The position numbers and the translations under genes are program-made. Below the pieces are notes generated by a model that was given only the letters and a program-made list of their open reading frames with translations, was not told where the DNA came from and made no database searches. This document shows positions 1 to 5,610 of a DNA stretch of 13,846 nt, in pieces (the stretch's first letter is position 1; each line of letters begins with the position of its first letter). The stretch comes from Sphingomonas sp. CCH9-E2 (GTDB lineage: Bacteria > Pseudomonadota > Alphaproteobacteria > Sphingomonadales > Sphingomonadaceae): assembly GCF_001557215.1 (NCBI RefSeq), contig NZ_LSJM01000407.1, positions 1-13,846 of the forward strand. The letters run 5' to 3'.

Positions 1-79
1 GTTCACGGCTGTCTGCGCAGCCGCCCCTCCACCACGCCCTACGGGCGCGGTCCCCCTCCCCCAGCGAGCTGGGGGAGGA
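1..79. repeat. Cluster of intergenic hairpins (REP-like repeat candidate)
   Basis: Three inverted repeats follow each other in 79 bases. GGCTG (7-11) pairs with CAGCC (18-22), around the 8-bp palindrome CTGCGCAG (13-20). CGCCC (35-39) pairs with GGGCG (43-47). CCTCCCCCAGC (55-65) pairs perfectly with 68-78 across a 2-base gap. On the minus strand the block reads as a GGGGAGG stem, then GGGACC, a GC stem, GGTGGAGGGG. From memory this resembles intergenic repeats that are abundant in sphingomonads. The largest hairpin starts 9 bases past the stop of the MetE-like gene and may help end its transcript, but no T-run follows it on that strand. Its position at the window edge fits an assembly break in a repeat. 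Confidence 0.55.
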
Positions 80-87
80 ATTGGATT

Positions 88-1194
88 TTACCCCCACACG
101 TCCTTTGCCACGTCGATCACCAGGCGCATCTTTGCCGCCTGCTGCTCGACTTCGATGTCGTTGCCGTGGACGGTCGAGGAGAAGCCGCATTGCGGCGACA
201 GCGCGAGCTGGTCGAGCGGAGCGAACTGGGCGGCCTCTTCGATGCGGCGTTTGACGTCGTCCTTCGATTCCAGCTCGCCGAGCTTGGTGGTGACGAGGCC
301 GAGCACGACGGTCTTGCCCTTGGGCAGATGCCGCAGCGGCGCGAAGTCGCCCGAGCGGGGATCGTCATATTCGAGGAAATAACCGTCGATCTTCAGCTCG
401 TTGAACAGCACTTCGGCGACCGGCTCGTAACCGCCCTCGGCCGCCCAGCTGGAGCGGAAATTGCCGCGACAGAGGTGGACGCAGACGACCATGTCGTCGG
501 GCTTGTCGCGGATCGAATCGTTGATGATGCGGGCGTAGAGGCGCGGCAGCTCGTCCGGGTCCATGCCGCGCAGCCTCGCATTCTCGCGCTGGGTTTCGTC
601 GCAGAGGTAAGCGAGGTTGGTGTCGTCGAGCTGGAGATAGCGGCAGCCGGCATCGGCGAGGCTGGCGATCTCCGCGCGATAGGCGGCGGCGAGGTCGGTG
701 TAGAAGGCGTCGAGGTCGGGATAGGCCGCCGTGTCGATCGCATCGCGGCCGCCGCGGAAGTGCAGCATGGTCGGCGAGGGGATCGTCACCTTGGGCGTGC
801 GGCTGGTGCAGCTGGCGAGGAATTCATAGTCCGCGCGCTGGATGTCCTTGGCATGGCCAATCTTGCCGGTGATCTTCATGACCGGAGGGGCATATTCCAA
901 CTCCTTGCCACCATGCTGGTGGAACTTGACCTGGGTGCCGCCGGCCTCCTCCACGCCGTCAAGCTGGAGCAGGAAATCGGTGTGGAAATAGGTGCGGCGG
1001 AATTCGCCGTCGGTGATCCCCTGAAGCCCCAGATCCTCCTGGAACTTCACCACGCCGCGAATCGCTTCGTCCTCGACAGCGCGGAGCGCGGCGGCGTCGA
1101 TGCTGCCGGCCTTGAACGCGGCGCGGGCGTCGATCAGCGCCTTGGGACGGAGGAAGCTGCCGACATGATCGGCGCGGAACGGGGGCGTGGGCAT
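88..1194 (-). CDS. MetE-like (cobalamin-independent methionine synthase II family) methyltransferase
   Basis: This 368-residue protein matches the catalytic C-terminal half of cobalamin-independent methionine synthase and lacks the N-terminal half of full MetE. The fold is a TIM barrel in the UROD/MetE superfamily. Zinc ligands of the family are visible: H240 and C242 in VHLCRGN, E275 in FLEYDD, and C336 in SPQCGF. The start 'MPTPPFRADHVGSFLRPKAL' is typical of the family, including YxjG/YxjH of Bacillus. The ATG at 1194 was chosen because AAGGAG lies 6-7 bases upstream; an open frame runs 27 codons further up but has no such signal. The protein is cytosolic. The gene is divergent from the Rieske oxygenase and shares its promoter region, so it may handle C1 or methyl groups, as homocysteine methylation or another thiol/methyl transfer. 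Epoxyalkane:CoM transferases are distant relatives, so the exact substrate is open. The family call is firm and the reaction is not. Confidence 0.88.
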   Translation of the reverse strand: MPTPPFRADHVGSFLRPKALIDARAAFKAGSIDAAALRAVEDEAIRGVVKFQEDLGLQGITDGEFRRTYFHTDFLLQLDGVEEAGGTQVKFHQHGGKELEYAPPVMKITGKIGHAKDIQRADYEFLASCTSRTPKVTIPSPTMLHFRGGRDAIDTAAYPDLDAFYTDLAAAYRAEIASLADAGCRYLQLDDTNLAYLCDETQRENARLRGMDPDELPRLYARIINDSIRDKPDDMVVCVHLCRGNFRSSWAAEGGYEPVAEVLFNELKIDGYFLEYDDPRSGDFAPLRHLPKGKTVVLGLVTTKLGELESKDDVKRRIEEAAQFAPLDQLALSPQCGFSSTVHGNDIEVEQQAAKMRLVIDVAKDVWG

Positions 1195-1274
1195 CCTGAT
1201 TCTCCTTGCGATATTTGTAAGTGCTACATACAAAATGCTGCAACGATCGATAGTGCAGAGAGAGGACCGAGGCA
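1195..1274. promoter_or_regulatory. Divergent promoter region with dyad, candidate MarR operator
   Basis: This 80-base gap separates the minus-strand MetE-like gene from the plus-strand Rieske oxygenase gene. It is AT-rich against its surroundings. It holds the inverted repeat TTTGTA (1214-1219), nine bases, TACAAA (1229-1234), with a nested TGTA (1216-1219) and TACA (1225-1228). Each arm could double as a -10 box. For the plus strand, TTGCGA (1207-1212) lies 16 bases before TACAAA. For the minus strand, TTGCAG (complement of 1238-1243) lies 18 bases before the other arm. A MarR dimer bound here would cover both promoters. AGAGGA (1261-1266) is the ribosome binding site of the Rieske gene. 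The dyad is seen directly; its use as an operator is inferred. Confidence 0.5.
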
Positions 1275-2297
1275 ATGACCTGGATCACCAACCGCTGGTA
1301 TGTCGCCGCATGGGATTCGGAGGTGGATCGCACGCCGATCGCGCGGACGATCTGTGGCGAACCGGTGATGCTGTACCGCAAGCTGGACCGCAGCGTGGTG
1401 GCGATGCGCGATGCGTGTCCGCACCGGCTGCTCCCACTGTCGATGGGGTTCAAGGAGGGCGATTCGATCCGCTGCCGCTATCACGGCCTGCTGATCGAGC
1501 CCGATGGCTGTGCCAGCGAGATGCCGATCAAGTCGGAGGCAGTGCCCAAGGCGGTGTGCGCTACGCTGTACCCGGTGGTCGAGAAGCATCGCTTCGTATG
1601 GGTGTGGATCGGCGATGCGGCGAAGGCGGACCCGGCAACGATTCCCGATTTCTGGCCGTGCAGCGCGCCGGGCTGGACGTTCGACGGGGGGTATAATCAC
1701 ATCAACTGCGATTACCGGCTGGTGATCGACAACCTCATGGACCTCAGCCACGAGACCTGGGTGCATCAGGGGTCGATCGGGCAGCATGAGATTACCGAGG
1801 CGCCGATCGAGACCGTGGTGAATGGCGAGGAGGTGTTCGTCCGTCGCTGGATGCCGGGGATCGAGCCGCCCCCCTTCTGGCGCGATGCGCTGCGCTCGGC
1901 CGGGCCGGTTGATCGCTGGCAGATCTGCCACTTCCTGCCGCCGTCATCGGTGCTGATCGATGTCGGCGTGTCGCCGGCCGATGCCGGGGATACGATCGAC
2001 AGCCACGATTCGGGGGTGCGCGGCTTTGTCGTCGATGCCATGACGCCGGAGACCGAAACGACGACTCACTATTTCTGGGGCATGGCGCGCAATTTTGACA
2101 TCGACGATGCCGGCTTCACCGCGCGGTTCAAGGCACAGCAGGGCCAGGTGTTCGACGAGGATGTCGAAGTGCTGGAGGCGCAGCAGCGGAGCATTACCGC
2201 GAACCCCGACATGAAGCTGCGCGGCTATTCGATCGATCAGGGCAGCGTGCGCGCCCGTGCGATCATCCGCAAGCTGATGGAGGCGGAATCGGCGTGA
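1275..2297 (+). CDS. vanA: VanA-type Rieske oxygenase (vanillate O-demethylase oxygenase-like)
   Basis: This 340-residue protein is the oxygenase component of a Rieske non-heme iron system that probably removes a methyl group from a methoxylated aromatic acid and releases formaldehyde. The [2Fe-2S] site is C48-P-H50 with C67-R-Y-H70. The catalytic iron site is D156-x2-H159-x4-H164 in 'NLMDLSHETWVH', with D296 in 'DEDVEVLEAQQ' as probable third ligand. Segments such as 'HETWVHQGSIGQHEI', 'VDRWQIC' and 'HYFWGMARNF' closely recall VanA and, less closely, dicamba demethylase DdmC. Length is typical of the family. The ATG follows AGAGGA by 8 bases. The stop overlaps the GTG of the MarR gene, so the two are co-translated. 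The VanB-type ferredoxin reductase these enzymes need is absent from the window. Vanillate is only a guess at the substrate. Confidence 0.85.
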   Translation: MTWITNRWYVAAWDSEVDRTPIARTICGEPVMLYRKLDRSVVAMRDACPHRLLPLSMGFKEGDSIRCRYHGLLIEPDGCASEMPIKSEAVPKAVCATLYPVVEKHRFVWVWIGDAAKADPATIPDFWPCSAPGWTFDGGYNHINCDYRLVIDNLMDLSHETWVHQGSIGQHEITEAPIETVVNGEEVFVRRWMPGIEPPPFWRDALRSAGPVDRWQICHFLPPSSVLIDVGVSPADAGDTIDSHDSGVRGFVVDAMTPETETTTHYFWGMARNFDIDDAGFTARFKAQQGQVFDEDVEVLEAQQRSITANPDMKLRGYSIDQGSVRARAIIRKLMEAESA

Positions 2298-2719
2298 CGA
2301 TCGGGCGCGGCGATCTCGACCGCAACCTCGGGCTGCGGCTGCGGCGCGCGCATGGGGCGGTGCAGCGGCATTTCGTCGAGCATTTCGCCGATCTCGGGCT
2401 GACGCAGAAACAGGTGTCGGTGCTGTGGCTGACCGGGGATCACCCCGATCTGGCGCAGACCGACCTCGCCCAGGCGCTCGACATGGACCGTGCGACGACC
2501 ATGGCGCTGGTGCACGGGCTGGAGAAGCGCGGCCTCGTTTCGCGCAGCCCGTCGCGCACCGATGGGCGGCGGATCGCATTCCGGCTGACCGATGCGGGCG
2601 AAACCCTGCTGGCACAGGCCAAGGTCGCAATTGCCGAGCATGAGGCGTGGCTGAAGGCGCGGTTCAGCGCCGCCGAACTCGCAACGCTTGAGGAAATGCT
2701 CGCGCGCATCTATCGATAG
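2294..2719 (+). CDS. MarR-family transcriptional regulator
   Basis: This 141-residue protein is a MarR-type winged-helix dimer. Residues 37-100 carry the DNA-binding domain: helix 'LTQKQVSVLWLTG', recognition helix near 'DRATTMALVHGLEKRG' (65-80), then the wing 'SRSPSRTDGRRIAFRLT' (84-99), whose DGRR is typical of the family. The flanking N- and C-terminal helices would form the dimer. It starts with GTG at 2294, overlapping the Rieske stop by 3 bases (GTGA), with GGAG about 11 bases upstream. MarR proteins usually repress nearby catabolic genes until an aromatic ligand releases them. In Sphingobium SYK-6 a MarR-type protein controls aromatic O-demethylation genes, so the role here is plausible. 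Likely targets are the dyads at 1214-1234 and 2720-2740. Confidence 0.93.
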   Translation: MTIGRGDLDRNLGLRLRRAHGAVQRHFVEHFADLGLTQKQVSVLWLTGDHPDLAQTDLAQALDMDRATTMALVHGLEKRGLVSRSPSRTDGRRIAFRLTDAGETLLAQAKVAIAEHEAWLKARFSAAELATLEEMLARIYR

Positions 2720-2740
2720 GTTGTTTGCAGATATAACAAT
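2720..2740. promoter_or_regulatory. Dyad before MFS gene, second candidate MarR operator
   Basis: TTGTT (2721-2725) and AACAA (2735-2739) are inverted around nine bases. The arm spacing equals that of the dyad at 1214-1234, and both sites share TTGT...G...ACAA when aligned. The site sits one base after the MarR stop codon and 28 bases before the transporter ATG. This suggests the transporter has a separate, co-regulated promoter. The regulator assignment is inference. Confidence 0.4.
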
Positions 2741-2768
2741 GGCCGGAAACGCGGCCGATGGAGGGGAA

Positions 2769-4082
2769 ATGGCTACCGATCCACGCGCGCTGATCGACCG
2801 CGCACCGATGTCCCGCTTCCAATGGGGCGTGGTCGCCACGATGGTCGGGCTGAACGCGCTCGACGGATTCGACGTGCTGTCGATCAGCTTCGCCGCCAAC
2901 GGTATCCGCGAGGAATGGCAGCTCGGCCCCTCGGGCCTGGGCCTGGTCCTGTCGATGGAGCTGATCGGCATGGCGGTCGGGTCGCTGTTCCTGGGCGGGA
3001 TTGCCGACCGGATCGGGCGGCGCGCAACGATCCTGTCGTGCCTTGTCCTGATGACGATCGGCATGCTGGGGGCAGCGACCGCCGGCAATGTCGAGATCCT
3101 GTCGGCGTGGCGCGTGCTCACCGGGCTGGGCATCGGCGGCATGCTTGCCGCGACCAATGCCGCGGTGGCGGAGGCCGCCAATGCGCAGCGCCGCGCGCTG
3201 GCGGTGGTGCTGATGGCCGCCGGGTATCCGGTGGGGACCATCGTCGGCGGATCGATCTCGGGCCTGTTGCTCGTGCATTTCGACTGGCGCGCGGTGTTTC
3301 TGTTCGGTGCGATCTGCTCGCTGCTGTTCATCCCGCTGGTACTGTGGCGCGCGCCCGAATCGATCGCGTTCCTGATGCACAAGCGCCCGCCCAACGCGCT
3401 CGAGCGGATCAACGCGACGCTGGCGCGCATGGGGCACCCGCCGGTCGATGCCCTGCCCCCCGTCACCGAAGAGCCCAAGCGCAAGGTGCCGCTGGTCGCC
3501 CTGTTCTCGCCGCAGCTCGGGCGCGCCACGATCCTACTGACGCTCGCCTATCTGATGCACATCATGACCTTCTACTTCATCGTGAAGTGGATCCCGCCGA
3601 TCGTGAAGGACATGGGCTTCCCGCCGCCCGAGGCTGCCGGGGTGCTGGTATGGGCGAGCATCGGCGGAGCGAGCGGATCGCTGGTGCTGGGCCTGCTGAC
3701 CGGCAAGATCCGGCTGCTCGCGCTGACCATCGTCGCGATGCTGCTGTCGACCGCCTTGGTGATCCTGTTCGGACAGGGGCAGAAGGATCTCGCCGGACTG
3801 TCGATGGTCGCTGCCGCGGCAGGATTTGCGACCAATGCCGGCGTGGTCGGCTTGTACGCGCTGATCGCCCAGTCCTTCCCGACCGGGGTGCGCGCGACCG
3901 CGACCGGATTTGTCATCGGCGTCGGGCGCGGCGGATCGGCGCTAGCCCCTGCCCTTGCCGGGTTCCTGTTCGCCGCCGGCTATGGCCTGCCGACCGTCGC
4001 GGTCCTGATGGGCCTTGGCTCGATCGTCGCGGCGGGTGCACTGCTGGCGATCCGCGGGTGGAAGGCACCCGAGGCTGGATGA
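2769..4082 (+). CDS. MFS transporter, aromatic acid:H+ symporter (AAHS) type
   Basis: This 437-residue inner-membrane protein has twelve predicted hydrophobic helices. Two AAHS hallmarks are visible: 'LDGFDVLSI' with the DGxD motif in the first helix (31-39) and 'GGIADRIGRR' (76-85) in the loop between helices 2 and 3, the classic MFS signature. PcaK- and VanK-like members of this group import protocatechuate, vanillate or other aromatic acids with protons. ATG 2769 was chosen because GGAGGGG (2760-2766) lies directly upstream, although the gap is short. Two in-frame ATGs at 2688 and 2739 lack such a signal, and the first would overlap the MarR gene. It follows the MarR gene by 49 bases and ends 7 bases before the convergent tannase-family gene. 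It probably imports the substrate of the Rieske oxygenase. The family is clear; the specific substrate is unknown. Confidence 0.85.
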   Translation: MATDPRALIDRAPMSRFQWGVVATMVGLNALDGFDVLSISFAANGIREEWQLGPSGLGLVLSMELIGMAVGSLFLGGIADRIGRRATILSCLVLMTIGMLGAATAGNVEILSAWRVLTGLGIGGMLAATNAAVAEAANAQRRALAVVLMAAGYPVGTIVGGSISGLLLVHFDWRAVFLFGAICSLLFIPLVLWRAPESIAFLMHKRPPNALERINATLARMGHPPVDALPPVTEEPKRKVPLVALFSPQLGRATILLTLAYLMHIMTFYFIVKWIPPIVKDMGFPPPEAAGVLVWASIGGASGSLVLGLLTGKIRLLALTIVAMLLSTALVILFGQGQKDLAGLSMVAAAAGFATNAGVVGLYALIAQSFPTGVRATATGFVIGVGRGGSALAPALAGFLFAAGYGLPTVAVLMGLGSIVAAGALLAIRGWKAPEAG

Positions 4083-4089
4083 ACGCCGC

Positions 4090-5610
4090 TCAGGATCCCA
4101 CTAACGACGTGCGGGACATGTAGCGGACCAGCGCCGGATCGACCGCGCACCGATAGGAGGACGCTGCGTCGGTCGGTCCCTTCCCGTCCCAGCGTGCTGC
4201 CTGCGGATAGGGGCAGAGCGTGCGCGTGAACGCCTCCTTCCCCTCCTCCATCTTGGTCGCGGTCAGGCGGGTCGGTGCCCGACCCTTTTCGACCCAGTGG
4301 ATCAGCGACCACAGCACGTCGCGCGACGGGTCGCCGGGCCAGCTCATTTGCCCCGAGGCGCCGAACTGGTCGGCGCCGGGGCCGCGCGCGCAGTGATACA
4401 TGCCGGGGGCCATGAACAGGCGGACATGGTCGTCCAGCTTGGCGAGGCCGCCATTGGCGCGGGCGAGTGCGGCGTAATAATCGATCGTCGGGCCGGCATT
4501 GGTCGAGGGGTCGGCCCAGCCCTGATAGAGGATCGCCTTGCCGCCAGCCCGGATGAAGGGCGCAATCGCCACCTTGTCCGCGCGTAGCTCCGGCATGCGG
4601 CGGTTGGCGGCGAGCAGGTCGCGACTGCGCTGGAAACTGTCCTCGTTCCAGTTGGCGTCGTCATAAACCCCGTCGGCCCACATCGCGCGCAACAGTGGCG
4701 AGGGCAGGCCGGGGCGCGTGCGGACGCCGGGGAAGAGGCCGCCGTCCATCGCCCTGCCCGCCTCATCGCGCATCGGCGCGCGGATGAGGTCGAGCATCTT
4801 GAGCTTGGGCGCGGTCAGGCAGCCCTCGGTCTGCCCGGACTTGCACAGCAACGTCGCAGTGCGGAACTTGCAGGTGAGCGGGTTCGAGATCACCCCGTCC
4901 CTGACGCCATCCTGCGCGTCGCATGCGGCAGTGGCCTTGCTCTCGTACAGCGCCCAGTCGGCGTCGCTGAGCGCGCCGGCCGGAGTCCATTTCTGTTGCA
5001 GCGCGAACCACAGCATCCGCACCGACTGCAGCGGCATATACGGCCCCGGCGCGCCAGCGATCACGCCGTCATAGTCGCCGGGATAATTCTGCATCTGCTT
5101 GAGCGCCTGACGCCCGCCGCCCGAGCAACCGGTGAAGTAGCTCTTGTCGACTGCGCGGCCATAGAACCTGGCGGCGAGCGCTTTGGCCGCGACTGCGGTC
5201 AGGTGCACCGCGCGATGCTCGTAGTCGACCCGCGCCTTGGGATCGGCCATCCAGCGGGCCTGGGTCGCCTTGTGCCCGCTGTCGGTGGTGACGGTGGCAA
5301 AGCCTTCGCCCACGCGGCGGCTCATGTCGGTATAGTTATAGACTCCCGCGTCGCCGCCGACGCCCGCGCCGAGCAGGCGGCCGTTCCACGTCGCGGGAAG
5401 CCAGAGTTCGAAGCCGATATTGCCCTCGATCACACCCTCGACCCGGCACAGTGGGGCAGTGACCGGGCCGCCGCGATAGAAGCTGGTGGTCTGCGGCGTC
5501 CAGCTGGGTGCGGGGGTGATCGCTGTCGCCGCCGTGACGGTCACCCCGCCCGGATGCGCGCCCGTGAGGGACGCGCACCCGGCCAGGGCTGCGGCGAGCA
5601 TCGCCGGCAT
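4090..5610 (-). CDS. Tannase/feruloyl esterase family lipoprotein
   Basis: This 506-residue serine esterase carries the full tannase-family signature. It has the nucleophile S163 in 'GCSGGGRQ' with adjacent C162, the acid D367 in 'GWADPSTNAG', and the base H406 next to C407 in 'MYHCARG'. This is the CS-D-HC arrangement in which the two cysteines form a disulphide. The loop 'DAQDGVRDGVISNP' (231-244) matches the family calcium site. A lid domain with extra cysteines lies between about 190 and 350. The family splits gallate, ferulate or similar aromatic esters and includes MHETase. The N-terminus 'MPAMLAAALAGC' ends in a lipobox with C12, so the protein is probably anchored outside the cytoplasm, though the signal has no basic residues. 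The ATG shares one base with the TonB receptor stop (TGATG), so translation is coupled. Ester specificity cannot be read. Confidence 0.9.
   Translation of the reverse strand: MPAMLAAALAGCASLTGAHPGGVTVTAATAITPAPSWTPQTTSFYRGGPVTAPLCRVEGVIEGNIGFELWLPATWNGRLLGAGVGGDAGVYNYTDMSRRVGEGFATVTTDSGHKATQARWMADPKARVDYEHRAVHLTAVAAKALAARFYGRAVDKSYFTGCSGGGRQALKQMQNYPGDYDGVIAGAPGPYMPLQSVRMLWFALQQKWTPAGALSDADWALYESKATAACDAQDGVRDGVISNPLTCKFRTATLLCKSGQTEGCLTAPKLKMLDLIRAPMRDEAGRAMDGGLFPGVRTRPGLPSPLLRAMWADGVYDDANWNEDSFQRSRDLLAANRRMPELRADKVAIAPFIRAGGKAILYQGWADPSTNAGPTIDYYAALARANGGLAKLDDHVRLFMAPGMYHCARGPGADQFGASGQMSWPGDPSRDVLWSLIHWVEKGRAPTRLTATKMEEGKEAFTRTLCPYPQAARWDGKGPTDAASSYRCAVDPALVRYMSRTSLVGS

Noticed and set aside
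166..1278. A 370-codon plus-strand frame opposite the MetE-like gene
   Set aside because: It is a shadow of a well-supported gene with zinc-site motifs, and shows no recognisable motif or ribosome site of its own.
2237..3529. A 430-codon minus-strand frame across the MarR and MFS genes
   Set aside because: It crosses two real genes in antisense and its translation is low-complexity.
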